Shown: positions 1 to 8,337, counted from the first letter of the stretch. The stretch is 64,000 nt of DNA from Streptomyces sp. SPB162 (GCF_029504575.1 NZ_JAQFII010000001.1:2454501-2518500), one strand, 5' to 3'. The notes: generated by a model not told the origin, from the letters alone. Numbers and translations: made by a program.

Positions 1-309
1 GCCGGGATCGAGCCGCGCATCAAGACGATCATCGCCACCCAGACCGACGGCCCCGGGGAGTACGCCCTGTGGCGTCTGCACGGCGACGACGGGCGGCTCC
101 TCCTCCAGTTCGACCTGCTCCAGAAGCCGGGCGCGGCGTGGGGCCCCCTCATCGGCGACGTGTCATTCCTCGCCCGGCTGGCCAACCTCCGCACCCATCC
201 GCCCGGCTACTTCTACGTCCACCCGCTGCCAGACGCCCGCGACATCGCCATCCCTTTGCCGTCGAACCCCCGGGGCCTCGCCCCGCGCACGATTGGACCG
301 CTCCAGTGA
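1..309 (+). CDS. Hypothetical protein, 3' part only
   Basis: An open frame runs from the first base of the window to TGA at 307-309, giving about 102 residues with normal Streptomyces codon use (C or G in most third positions). The product contains segments such as YALWRLHGDD and PPGYFYVHPLP and has no motif I recognise. Its stop overlaps the GTG start of the next gene (GTGA), so the two are probably translated together. The neighbours (PP2C, DUF4314, N-6 methylase-like) suggest a gene of an integrative or plasmid-like element. The 5' end lies outside the window. Confidence 0.6.
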   Translation, partial: AGIEPRIKTIIATQTDGPGEYALWRLHGDDGRLLLQFDLLQKPGAAWGPLIGDVSFLARLANLRTHPPGYFYVHPLPDARDIAIPLPSNPRGLAPRTIGPLQ

Positions 310-1379
310 TCGCCACAACCCCCGCGCTGCTCGTCCAGCCCGACGGTCAAGTCGACGAGATCATGCTCGACTCTCACCGGCCCGACCAACTGCGCTGCAT
401 CCGCTTCTACGTCCACGGCGCACGCGCCTACCCGCTCGGCCGCAGAGCCGTCGTCCACGTCGGACAGAACAGGGAGACCGTCAACAACGTCGCCGGGCAA
501 GCATGGATGAGCGTCACCAGCGGAAGCCGCCCGCCCGTCCTGCGTGGGCCCGTTGTCATCACCGGCCCCGCCGACCGCACCGGCGACTTCACCCCGCTGC
601 CCGCGCTGAGCGCCGACGCCGTGCGCCGCGCCGCCGGCCTGCTGTCCGGCACGTTCGCCGTGGCGCCGGACGTGAGCGTGGCGCAGCATCGCGGCGGGCG
701 CGCCCACCAGTGCGACGCCTACGCCGTCAAGCGCGACAAGGGCAGCGGTCGCTGGGCCTTCGCCGTGCTCGATGGCGTCGGCGACACCCCCGAAGCCCGC
801 CGCTTCGCCCAGAAGTTCGCACCGCGCGTCGCCCGCGCCGCAGCCCTGTACTGCGATCCCGCCCGCGCCCTCGCGGCAGCGCGCATCGAGGCCCGCAACG
901 AAAGCCGCTGGGGCTTCGACCCCGCGACCGACCCCAGCGCCGTTGCGGTCGTCGCCGTGGCAGACCACCGCTCGCCGCTCATCCGCTTCGCCTGGTGCGG
1001 CGACGCGCGGGCCTACCGGCTCACCCCGATCGGCACGGCGGTACCGCTCACCCGTGACCACAACTTCGCCGAGGAGCAGCGGTCCCGTGGCCGAACCCCC
1101 GGCCCGTACGACCGGGACTTCATCACCTCCTGCCTGATGCGCGGCTCCATCACGGCAGGGGTGGTCGAGCGGAAGTACGCCCGCCGACTGCTGCTGTGCA
1201 CCGACGGCGTCCACGCCCCGCTGGAGCGGCGTGGGCGCGAAGTCGGCGGCATCCTCGACCTCGCCACCGACGCCAAGGACGCGGCCACGATGTGCGTCGC
1301 CGACGCGCTGAAGGCCGCCGGGCCAGAGGACGTCCCCGACAACGCGACAGCCCTGGTCGTGGACTTCTCCCGCAGCTAG
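306..1379 (+). CDS. PP2C-family protein phosphatase, mobile-element type
   Basis: Product of 357 aa from GTG 306, which overlaps the upstream stop (GTGA). The C-terminal two thirds carries degenerate PP2C landmarks in order: FAVLDGVGD (the metal-binding DGxxD motif), WCGDARAYRL, LLLCTDGVHAPL (the usual SDG replaced by TDG) and DNATALVVDF (DNxT). The metal-binding aspartates are kept, so serine/threonine phosphatase activity is plausible. The N-terminal ~100 residues are unassigned. Such short PP2C proteins are common in actinobacterial ICEs and plasmids; the substrate is unknown. An in-frame extension upstream to 69 is less likely, because it would overlap the preceding gene. Confidence 0.7.
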   Translation: MIATTPALLVQPDGQVDEIMLDSHRPDQLRCIRFYVHGARAYPLGRRAVVHVGQNRETVNNVAGQAWMSVTSGSRPPVLRGPVVITGPADRTGDFTPLPALSADAVRRAAGLLSGTFAVAPDVSVAQHRGGRAHQCDAYAVKRDKGSGRWAFAVLDGVGDTPEARRFAQKFAPRVARAAALYCDPARALAAARIEARNESRWGFDPATDPSAVAVVAVADHRSPLIRFAWCGDARAYRLTPIGTAVPLTRDHNFAEEQRSRGRTPGPYDRDFITSCLMRGSITAGVVERKYARRLLLCTDGVHAPLERRGREVGGILDLATDAKDAATMCVADALKAAGPEDVPDNATALVVDFSRS

Positions 1380-1406
1380 GCCAGCCCTTCCCGACCTGAT
1401 CACGGG

Positions 1407-1441
1407 TGCACCACACTCCGAATGCCCATAGAAAAGAAGCA
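1407..1441 (+). promoter_or_regulatory. Putative promoter with shared upstream motif (copy 1)
   Basis: The 21-base stretch 1421-1441 matches 2961-2981 at 18 of 21 positions, in the same orientation and the same relation to a downstream start codon. It contains TAGAAA at 1429-1434 as a -10 candidate, with TGCACC at 1407-1412, 16 bases upstream, as a weak -35. It lies about 40 bases before the 1479 start. This is inference from repetition and spacing. Confidence 0.4.
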
Positions 1442-1478
1442 TTTGGGTGGTGGGGCGCCCACCCGAACCGGAGGACCC

Positions 1479-1829
1479 ATGCCCGCCCGACCCCCGACAC
1501 CAGTCATCAACACCCCGGAGCACCACTTCGGCGCCATGTTCCTGGTCATCGCCACCCGCCAACCCGACGACGCGACGCTCCGCGCCGCCACGAACCTCAT
1601 CGACAGCGCCGCCACCGCGTGCTGGGCACTGCGGCCCGACGACCTCGCAACGCTCACCCAGCAGCAGTACCGCCAGCTCCTCGACTACACCGCCGCCCCC
1701 CAGGTCCTCGACCTGGCCTTCTACCTCGGCGGCGACAGGAAGCAGATCCGCACCCTCATGGATCACATCGGCCGCGAGATCGCTCATGAACTCCTCATCC
1801 ACTACCCCCCGCTCGAAGTCCAGGGCTGA
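1479..1829 (+). CDS. Hypothetical protein of the integrative element
   Basis: Product of 116 aa. ATG 1479 is chosen because GGAGG lies just before it; the in-frame ATG at 1422 falls inside the putative promoter motif. The protein is soluble, mainly helical by composition, with no signal peptide or membrane segment. Recognisable stretches are HHFGAMFLVIATRQPDD and QQQYRQLLDYTAAPQVLDLAF. I do not recognise a family. It lies between the PP2C gene and the methylase-like gene, 30 bases before the latter, so these two are probably co-transcribed. Confidence 0.6.
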   Translation: MPARPPTPVINTPEHHFGAMFLVIATRQPDDATLRAATNLIDSAATACWALRPDDLATLTQQQYRQLLDYTAAPQVLDLAFYLGGDRKQIRTLMDHIGREIAHELLIHYPPLEVQG

Positions 1830-1859
1830 CCCGACATCCGCTGATCCAGGAGAAACGGC

Positions 1860-2909
1860 ATGAGCCAGCTCGACCTGTTCGCTGACGCGAACACCCCCGA
1901 CGAACCCTCAGCTCCACTCGCCCCCGCTGCGACGCCCCGCAGATACCTCACTGACCTCCCGCCGGCGCTCACACCCGTCACCACTCAGCCCCGATCCAAG
2001 CCGGTTGCGGTCAAGCCGACGCTCGGCCGCTACCGCCCCACGCAAAGGAACCCGCACGAGACCGCCTTCGAGATCGCCGAGGCCGTCAGTTACGCCTGGC
2101 ATCACGCCCAAGGCGGACCGGGCATCGAAGTCCCCATGGGCGTAGGGGCCACGCTCGCTCTGTGGCCCCTGCGCGGCCCTGACGCCTACCTCGCCGCCGA
2201 CTGGTGGCTCAGCCTTGATGACGACCAGCTCCTCACCGCATTCCGTGAATGCTGGGCACGCTGGTGGCTCATGCGCCCGGACCTGATCGACCGAGCCACC
2301 CCGCTGCACAGATGGGTTGAGGACGAGAATCCCGGACCGACGCGCGCCCGCGCCGTCAGGGCAGTGGTCGAGGCCGCTCTCACGAGGGGCCTGCTACACC
2401 TGACCAGCAACGATGACCCGTACTACCGATCCACCACGGACGTGATGGGCGCCCTGTTGGCCATCATGCGCTCGAAGGGGGCCCACGACGCTCTCGCGGA
2501 AGTTCACACGCCGCCAGAGGTCGCCGAGCTGATGGCCCGGATGCTGCTCGACGACAACCTCACGCCGGGGATGAAGTTCGATGAGCCCGCCGGCGGCACC
2601 GGCGGGATGTACCGCGCGGCCGCACAGATCATGCGGGAGAGGAACACCGACCCGCACGGGTTTGGATGGTCGCTGACCGACATTGACGAACTCGCTGCCG
2701 CTGGGGCCGCCGTCAACGCGATCATCTGGGACCTGGGCCCGCACGTCCTGATCGCCTGCGGCGACACCCTGCACGATGGCAACCTGATCGCGAAGGCCGC
2801 CGAGCGGGCACGTGGCGCCTTCGAGCGGCGTGACGAGCTGCATTCCCAGGCAACCTTCCTCGCGGCACTGCAGAAAGTCGAAGCCCTGGTGCGCAAGGTA
2901 GCCGCCTGA
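1860..2909 (+). CDS. N-6 DNA methylase-like protein lacking motif IV
   Basis: Product of 349 aa; ATG 1860 has GGAG upstream. Residues ~225-300 resemble the HsdM-type N-6 adenine methyltransferase fold: a VHTPPEVAELMARML lead-in, the SAM-binding motif I as FDEPAGGTGGM, then a WSLTDIDELA acidic strand. The catalytic (N/D)PP(Y/F) that should follow is absent; the protein continues as ACGDTLHDGNLIAKAAERA and ends in a basic helix. It probably binds SAM or is a degenerate methylase and need not methylate DNA. Similar short proteins occur on actinobacterial conjugative elements. Roles in anti-restriction or regulation are only guesses. Confidence 0.6.
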   Translation: MSQLDLFADANTPDEPSAPLAPAATPRRYLTDLPPALTPVTTQPRSKPVAVKPTLGRYRPTQRNPHETAFEIAEAVSYAWHHAQGGPGIEVPMGVGATLALWPLRGPDAYLAADWWLSLDDDQLLTAFRECWARWWLMRPDLIDRATPLHRWVEDENPGPTRARAVRAVVEAALTRGLLHLTSNDDPYYRSTTDVMGALLAIMRSKGAHDALAEVHTPPEVAELMARMLLDDNLTPGMKFDEPAGGTGGMYRAAAQIMRERNTDPHGFGWSLTDIDELAAAGAAVNAIIWDLGPHVLIACGDTLHDGNLIAKAAERARGAFERRDELHSQATFLAALQKVEALVRKVAA

Positions 2910-2946
2910 CCAGGGCAGACGCCCCCAAAATCTCGCATCGGTGATC

Positions 2947-2982
2947 TTGACCCTGCTCTAAATGCATATAGAATAGAAGCAA
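2947..2982 (+). promoter_or_regulatory. Putative sigma-70-type promoter (copy 2 of shared motif)
   Basis: TTGACC at 2947-2952, a 16-base spacer, then TAGAAT at 2969-2974, close to the vegetative consensus. It starts just after the methylase-like gene and precedes the DUF4314 start at 2996, with AAGGGG as its ribosome-binding site. The motif 2961-2981 repeats that at 1421-1441. Confidence 0.55.
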
Positions 2983-2995
2983 CGAAGGGGTTCCG

Positions 2996-3184
2996 ATGAC
3001 CTACAAGCGAGGCGACCGCATCGCCCTCATCCACACCACCGACCCGCACACCGAACTCACCGAAGGAGACGAAGGGACCGTCCACCGGTACGACCCCAAC
3101 CTCGCCCAGCTCTACGTCACCTGGGACAGCGGCTCCACCCTCTCGATGCTCCTGGACGACGGCGACGAGGTGCGCCCCGCATAG
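2996..3184 (+). CDS. DUF4314-like small protein
   Basis: Product of 62 aa, preceded by GAAGGGG. The sequence GDRIALIHTTDPHTEL, GDEGTV and YVTWDSGSTLSML matches the layout of the small beta-barrel DUF4314 family seen in actinobacterial ICEs and phages: GDR(I)xL, TxDPxT, GTV, WDxGSxL. The function is unknown; size and fold suggest a nucleic-acid- or protein-binding accessory factor. It has its own promoter upstream and a strong hairpin directly downstream, so it may be a single-gene transcript. Confidence 0.7.
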   Translation: MTYKRGDRIALIHTTDPHTELTEGDEGTVHRYDPNLAQLYVTWDSGSTLSMLLDDGDEVRPA

Positions 3185-3191
3185 CCCTCAC

Positions 3192-3217
3192 GGGCCCGCC
3201 CCTCGCCGGGCGGGCCC
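3192..3217. terminator. Hairpin terminator after the DUF4314 gene
   Basis: Perfect 10-bp GC stem (GGGCCCGCCC and its complement) with a 6-base loop, 8 bases after the DUF4314 stop. No U-tract follows, as is common in Streptomyces. Confidence 0.6.
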
Positions 3218-3249
3218 GAGGCCCACCAGCAGACCTCTTGGAGACACGC

Positions 3250-4035
3250 ATGCTCATCACCGACGCCGCAGTCCGAGAAACCGCGGTCACCCTCGTCCAG
3301 AGCCTCGGCGGAGACTGGACTCTCGACCCCGAAGCGCCCGCCGACGGCGCAGCCCACCTCATCTACAGCGATGGACGAGCCATCAGCTTCCGCCCCATCC
3401 TCGGCGGAGCCACCGTCCAGCTCTGGATCACCGGCAACGCTGCGCCCACGCTTCCCGACAGCGCCACCCCCGCCGAATATGCAGCCCACGAGGCGCATAT
3501 GGCCGCGCGCCTCGACGAGGGTCGCCGCTACAACAAGGCGGCCAGCCTCGTCACCGAAGAAGAGGAAGAACCCGCGGTCATCATCCTGCGCACCCTCGAA
3601 GACCTCCTCCCGGCCTTCGAGTACAAACCCCGTTACGTCGGCCACCGGCCGTGGATAGACCTCTTCCACAACGCCCTCGCGGCCGTCACCGCCGAACGCG
3701 ACACCGCGCCGGCCGCCGTCCCCGCCGTTGATGGCAAAGACGTTGCGGAGGTCGAGCCTGAGCCGGTCACCGAAGCCGAGCCGGAGCCCGAGCCCGTCGC
3801 CAAAATCGCGCCCGAAGCGGACACCGAACGGGAGCCGGACGTCGAGGCCGAGCCGGAGCGTACGAGCGAACTGACGACAGCGCCCGAAGCTCAGTCCGAA
3901 GTAGTAGATGCTGCACCCGAACCGCCCCAAGCCGAGAAAGACACCGGCGAAGTCGAGGACCAGCCCAAACCAGCCGTGAGTCCGCGCCCCCGGAAGCGCG
4001 CGCCCAAGCGTCGCCCGAAGGCCAGCACTAACTGA
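3250..4035 (+). CDS. Hypothetical protein with long acidic tail
   Basis: Product of 261 aa; ATG 3250 has GGAG six bases upstream (an upstream in-frame TTG at 3238 has none). Residues ~1-155 look globular (LVQSLGGDWTLDPEAP, ISFRPILGGATVQLWITGN). The rest is a low-complexity Glu/Pro-rich tail with repeated EPEP units, ending in a short basic segment (RPRKRAPKRRPKA). The layout suggests a flexible linker ending in a nucleic-acid-binding tail. No family is recognised. It is typical of accessory genes in actinobacterial mobile elements. Confidence 0.6.
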   Translation: MLITDAAVRETAVTLVQSLGGDWTLDPEAPADGAAHLIYSDGRAISFRPILGGATVQLWITGNAAPTLPDSATPAEYAAHEAHMAARLDEGRRYNKAASLVTEEEEEPAVIILRTLEDLLPAFEYKPRYVGHRPWIDLFHNALAAVTAERDTAPAAVPAVDGKDVAEVEPEPVTEAEPEPEPVAKIAPEADTEREPDVEAEPERTSELTTAPEAQSEVVDAAPEPPQAEKDTGEVEDQPKPAVSPRPRKRAPKRRPKASTN

Positions 4036-4052
4036 CCTGTTCGACTCGACAA

Positions 4053-4075
4053 GGGGCGCGGCCACGCCGCGCCCC
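4053..4075. terminator. Hairpin after the acidic-tail gene
   Basis: Perfect 10-bp stem GGGGCGCGGC with a 3-base loop, 17 bases after the stop at 4035 and just before the next start at 4088. A smaller hairpin of the same kind (46579-46597) precedes the related small gene at 46612. Confidence 0.5.
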
Positions 4076-4197
4076 TACTGGAGAGCCATGAGCAACGACA
4101 CCGGAGCCGTAGCCCGCCACCGCCACTACATCAGTCTCCGAAACGCCGACAGAGAAGTCCTCCGTACGACCTGGTCCATCGGGTACGGGGACCCCGG

Positions 4198-4937
4198 TGT
4201 CCCTTCTCAGCGAAGCGAGTCGTCGTCTCACCCAACCCACCCGCCAACCGAATCTTGGCGGGTCCGGCCCCGAGGGGTGGGCTGGGTCTGGAAGTCCGAG
4301 GCCAGTCCTGGAAGGGACTGAGACTGAGGGCGTCCGGAGCAGCGGAGTACAACTGCTGGCCGGAGCGCGTCTACTCCGGGGGCATCTGCCACGGGTGGAC
4401 GCACGCGATGAGCTCGGGGTGGTACAGCGTGCCCGGTCCGCACTGGAAGTCGAAGCGAGTGAAGTCCCCATCAAAGTCCACGCAGCGGTGGAACTTTGAC
4501 TGGTCGTCCGGGTTAGGGAAGAAGCCCTCCTCCGTGCAGGCAGGAGGTGCAGCGGCAGCCTGCGCGGGGACCGAGTAGGAGAGGCCGGCGAGGGCGAGCA
4601 GCAGAGCGGCTGCGACGCGGCGCGTACGATTCATACCCCTTAAACGATCTTTTCGGCCTCAGGATGTTCGCCGCAACAGGTGATGCGAGTAGCTCACCAG
4701 TCCGAGGGGACCTCCCTGTCCGCAGCAGGCCCTCGGCAGCCCGACGCCCAGCCGCCGGGTCACGAGCCATCAGCTCGACCAGTTCCTTGCCCAGTGCCGT
4801 CGCAGCCAGTGTCACCAAAAGCCGGGACCGTGGTTCTTGTCGTCTCTCATGCCTGAAGAACGACGCCTGACGCGGCACGCAACGCCTCACGCGACTGGGT
4901 TGGGTGAGACGACGACTCGCCTCGTTGAGAAGGGACA
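4198..4937. mobile_element. Transposon-like unit 1 (740 bp, 42-bp inverted ends)
   Basis: The ends 4198-4239 and 4896-4937 are inverted repeats matching at 40 of 42 positions; both start TGTCCCTTCTCA. The unit is flanked by CCCGG on each side (4193-4197 and 4938-4942), a 5-bp target duplication. No transposase is present. The cargo is the small secreted protein gene at 4371-4634 plus about 250 bp on its upstream side with no clear gene; a minus-strand open frame (4513-4965) runs through this part but overlaps the cargo gene. The ends resemble those of the adjacent unit 2. Probably a non-autonomous element moved in trans. Confidence 0.75.
4371..4634 (-). CDS. Small secreted CBM14/peritrophin-A-like protein
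   Basis: Product of 87 aa. Residues 1-28 form a Sec signal peptide: basic MNRTRRV, hydrophobic AAALLLALAGLSYSV, then PAQA-like cleavage. The mature part holds four cysteines spaced like a type-2 chitin-binding domain: CTEEGFFPNPDD, FHRCVDFDG, FDFQCGPGTLYHP, ACVHPW. Such domains bind chitin or other N-acetylglucosamine polymers outside the cell. AAGGGG lies very close to the ATG. The gene is the only recognisable cargo of transposon-like unit 1. Small CBM14 proteins are best known from eukaryotes but also occur in Streptomyces. The binding target is untested. Confidence 0.65.
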   Translation of the reverse strand: MNRTRRVAAALLLALAGLSYSVPAQAAAAPPACTEEGFFPNPDDQSKFHRCVDFDGDFTRFDFQCGPGTLYHPELIACVHPWQMPPE

Positions 4938-5245
4938 CCCGGCTACACCACGCAGTTCGGCACACCGCCGGAACTGTCCCGTCTCACTTGACCTGGTCCC
5001 GATCTCCGTTGATCTGGTCCGATCCGCCTGGGAAAGTCCAGGTCAAGTGAGACGGGCGTTCGTTCGGGTGTTTCGCCGTGTCAGGGAGTAACCCGGGCGC
5101 TTCTTGATCGTTCCACGTGGTGGTCGGCGTACTGGGTCCGGCCTCGGGGCTTGTCCTTTCCCGCGCGGTGGCGCGGTGTGATGGAGAAGTGCCGGATCGG
5201 GTTCCTACGGTGGGCCCCGCGCCGGGGCCGGGGGGATGTTCGAGG

Positions 5246-7069
5246 ATGTGTGGGCTGGTTGGTTATGCCGGGTTCACGGGCCGTGTGCCCCGGGGCACCG
5301 GGGACACCTCGCTGAAGGAGATGACGGAGACCCTGGCATGCCGGGGGCCGGATGCCTCGGCCAGGTGGGCCGAGGACGCGGCGGGGTTGGGGCACACCCG
5401 GCTGGCTACCGTGGACCTGGTCGGGGGCCGGCAGCCGATGGTCCTGGTGCGCGGCGGGCGCACGGTGCTGGCGGTGGCGTTCACCGGTGAGGTCTACAAC
5501 CACGCCCGCCTGCGCGGGGAGCTGACCGCCCTCGGGCACCGGTTCACCACCCGCAGCGACAGCGAGGTCGTGCTGCACGCCGTCGACGCCTGGGGCGAAC
5601 AGGCACCCGCCCGACTGGAGGGCATGTTCGCCTACGCCGCCTGGGAACCGGGCCCGCGACGGCTGACGCTGGCCCGGGACCGGTTCGGGATCAAGCCCCT
5701 GTGCTACACGCGCGTCGGCGACGCGGTGGTGTTCGGCTCCGAACCCAAGGCGGTGCTGGTCCACCCGGCGGTGACCGCGCGACTGGACCTGGACGGCTTG
5801 CGCGAACTGCTGCTGTCCGCCCACCCGATGATCAAGACACCCGGCCGCAGTGCCTTCGCGGGGCTGCACGAAGTCCCGCCCGCAACCGTGGTCACCGCGA
5901 CCCCGCAGGGGATTCGCAGCCACCGCTACTGGTCGCTGACCCCGGTCGAGCACAGCGAGGACCTGCCCGCCACGATCGCGCGCGTCCGGCACCTGCTCGA
6001 AGAGGCCGTCACCGGGCAGATGGCGGCCGACGTGCCGGTGAGCGTCCTGCTGTCCGGGGGACTGGACTCCAGTGCGATCGCCGCTCTGGCCCGCCCGGCG
6101 GCCGGGACCCTGCACACCCTGTCGGTGAACGTGGGCAACCAGGCCAGCGAGGCGGACGCCATGGGACGCGACCCGGACGGCCCCTACGCCGAGATGATGG
6201 TGCGCCACCTGGGCAGCTCCCACCGCCGGGTACTTCTGGGCGCCGACGTACTGGCCGACCCCGCCCACCGCGCCCGGGCCGGCACGCTGCGCGACGCGCT
6301 GACCCTCGGGGACTTCGACACCTCGCTGCTCCAGCTGTACCGCGCGGTTCGCGAGGACTTCCCGGTCACCCTGGCCGGCGACGGAGCCGACGAACTCTTC
6401 GGCGGCTACCGCTGGTTCACCCCCGCGGCCGCGGCAGCAGAATCCTTTCCCTGGGACACCGTGCTGGAACGCGCGGACCTGACCCGGCTGCTCGACCCGG
6501 CCCTGGCCGCCGCCCTGGACCTGCCCGCCCACCGCGCCGAACTCCACCGGGCCGCCTGCGCCGAGATCGAGCACCTGCCAGGAACCACACCCGCCGAGGC
6601 CGCACTGCGACGCGACAGCTACCTCAACCTCACCCGGTTCCTGCCCTGCCTGCTCGACCGCGCCGACCGCCTGAGCATGGGCGTCGGCCTGGAGGTACGC
6701 GTCCCGTTCCTGGACCACCGACTGGTCGAGTACGTCTTCAACACCCCCTGGAAACTCAAGACCTTCGACGGCCGCGAGAAGAGCCTGCTGCGCGCCGCCG
6801 TCACCGACCTGCTCCCCGAACCGGTCCTGACCCGCCGCAAGAGCCCCTACCCGGTCGTCCGCGACCCCGCCTACCGCACCGCCCTGACCCTCCAGGTGGA
6901 GCGCGTCCTGGCACACGCAGGCCCCGCCACCGACCTGTTGGACACCGCCGCCGTCCGCCGCCTGCTGCTGCACCCCCACGGCGCACACCGCTTCCCACGC
7001 GAGGGACTGGAACTCGTCCTGGACCTGGACCAATGGCTGCGCACCCACCGGCCCACCCTCCAGTTCTGA
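5246..7069 (+). CDS. asnB: Asparagine synthase (glutamine-hydrolysing)
   Basis: Product of 607 aa. ATG 5246 is chosen because it places the catalytic cysteine at position 2 (MCGLVGYAG), as in class II glutamine amidotransferases; the open frame extends further upstream. The glutaminase half contains RGPDASARW, RLATVDL and FTGEVYNH. The synthetase half contains the pyrophosphate loop LLSGGLDSSAI at about residue 270, then GDGADELFGGYRWF and RADRLSMGVGLEVRVPFLDH. All expected active-site elements are present, so it should transfer glutamine-derived ammonia to an aspartate or another adenylated carboxylate. Pairing with a thiolase in a transposon-like unit hints at secondary metabolism rather than housekeeping asparagine supply. 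Confidence 0.9.
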   Translation: MCGLVGYAGFTGRVPRGTGDTSLKEMTETLACRGPDASARWAEDAAGLGHTRLATVDLVGGRQPMVLVRGGRTVLAVAFTGEVYNHARLRGELTALGHRFTTRSDSEVVLHAVDAWGEQAPARLEGMFAYAAWEPGPRRLTLARDRFGIKPLCYTRVGDAVVFGSEPKAVLVHPAVTARLDLDGLRELLLSAHPMIKTPGRSAFAGLHEVPPATVVTATPQGIRSHRYWSLTPVEHSEDLPATIARVRHLLEEAVTGQMAADVPVSVLLSGGLDSSAIAALARPAAGTLHTLSVNVGNQASEADAMGRDPDGPYAEMMVRHLGSSHRRVLLGADVLADPAHRARAGTLRDALTLGDFDTSLLQLYRAVREDFPVTLAGDGADELFGGYRWFTPAAAAAESFPWDTVLERADLTRLLDPALAAALDLPAHRAELHRAACAEIEHLPGTTPAEAALRRDSYLNLTRFLPCLLDRADRLSMGVGLEVRVPFLDHRLVEYVFNTPWKLKTFDGREKSLLRAAVTDLLPEPVLTRRKSPYPVVRDPAYRTALTLQVERVLAHAGPATDLLDTAAVRRLLLHPHGAHRFPREGLELVLDLDQWLRTHRPTLQF

Positions 7070-7116
7070 CCACCCGGCCCCCACAACCTCCCCACCGAGA
7101 ACCACAGGAAACCGCC

Positions 7117-8337
7117 ATGCAGCACGCCGTCATCACCTCAGCCGTCCGCACACCCATCGGCCGCGCCCACAAGGGCGTCCTGGCCACCGTCCGCCCCGAC
7201 GACCTGCTCGCAGCCACCGTTGCCGAGGCCCTGGCCCGCACCCCGGGCCTGGAACCGGGCCAGGTGGACGACCTGGTCGTGGGCTGCGCCCTGCCCGGCG
7301 GTGAGCAGGGCTTCAACATCGCCCGGATCGCCGCCGTACTCCTCGGCTGGGACCACGTGCCCGGTGTGACCGTCAACCGCTTCTGCACCTCCTCGCTGCA
7401 GGCCGTCCGCATCGCCGCCCAGGCGGTGCGCTGCGGCGACGCCGACGTCGTGATCGCGGCCGGAGTCGAATCCCAGTCCCGTCTGGCCCAGGGCAGTTCC
7501 GACACCTGGCCCGGCACCGAGAACCCCGCCTTCCACACCGCACGGCAACGCACCATCCGACGCTCGCAGGCCGGCGCCGGGCCCTGGAGCGACCCGCGCA
7601 ACGAGGCCGGGCACCCCGACCCCTACATCCCGGTGGGGCTGGCCGCCGAGAACACCGCCGACCTGTACGGAATCACCCGCGCCGAGATGGACGCCTACGC
7701 CGCACGCTCCCACCACCTCACCCAACAGGCCCTGGACCAGGGCTTCCACTTCGGTGACATCGTCCCGGTCAAGACCCCGGACGGCACCACCGCGACCGCC
7801 GACGACTGCCCGCGCACCGGAGTGACCCAGCAGAGCCTGGCCGCCCTGCCGCCACGGTTCCGACCCGACGGCAGGATCACCGCCGGCAACAGCGCCCCAC
7901 TGTCCGACGGCGCCGCAGCCCTCGTCGTCATGTCCGAGACCTACGCCCGAGCCCACGGCCACACCCCGCTCGCCCGCATCCTGGCCACCGCCGTCAGCGC
8001 GGGCACCCCGGAGACCGAGGGCCCTGCCCCCGTCGCCGCGACCCGCACCGTCCTGAACCGCGCCGGCCTGTCCCTGGCCGACCTCGGCACGGTCGCCGGC
8101 AACGAGCCCTTCGCCGCCCAGATCCTGGCCTACTGCACGGAACTGGGACTGGACCCCGAACTGATGAACCCACACGGAGGCTCGATCGCCCTGGGCGAAC
8201 CCTACGGCGCGGCAGGGGCCCGACTGACCACCACCGCACTGACCACCCTGCGCCAGGACGACCTCGACACCGCCCTGATCAGCATCGTCGCCGCTGGCGG
8301 CCAAGGCATGGCCATGGTCCTGGAACGCACCACGTAA
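7117..8337 (+). CDS. Thiolase-family protein with altered active site
   Basis: Product of 406 aa; ATG 7117 lies 47 bases after asnB, same strand, probably one transcript. The fold and length fit an acetyl-CoA acyltransferase: SAVRTPIGRAHKG at the N-terminus, nucleophile Cys90 in NRFCTSSLQAV, NSAPLSDGAAALVV, and NEPFAAQ for the NEAF motif. Two catalytic residues are changed. The GHP histidine is Glu361 (ALGEPYGAAGAR), and the second cysteine of CxGGGxG is Val391 (SIVAAGGQG). Classical thiolysis or Claisen condensation needs both, so it may do a different acyl transfer or be inactive. The start and reading frame are secure. Confidence 0.8.
   Translation: MQHAVITSAVRTPIGRAHKGVLATVRPDDLLAATVAEALARTPGLEPGQVDDLVVGCALPGGEQGFNIARIAAVLLGWDHVPGVTVNRFCTSSLQAVRIAAQAVRCGDADVVIAAGVESQSRLAQGSSDTWPGTENPAFHTARQRTIRRSQAGAGPWSDPRNEAGHPDPYIPVGLAAENTADLYGITRAEMDAYAARSHHLTQQALDQGFHFGDIVPVKTPDGTTATADDCPRTGVTQQSLAALPPRFRPDGRITAGNSAPLSDGAAALVVMSETYARAHGHTPLARILATAVSAGTPETEGPAPVAATRTVLNRAGLSLADLGTVAGNEPFAAQILAYCTELGLDPELMNPHGGSIALGEPYGAAGARLTTTALTTLRQDDLDTALISIVAAGGQGMAMVLERTT

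Noticed and set aside
213-1802. 529-codon minus-strand frame at the left edge
   Set aside because: Overlaps the PP2C gene and the 1479 gene, which have better codon use and motifs.
5081-7105. Long minus-strand open frame opposite asnB
   Set aside because: It is a high-GC shadow: the plus strand encodes an intact AsnB with all motifs, while the minus product is low-complexity Gly/Gln/Val.
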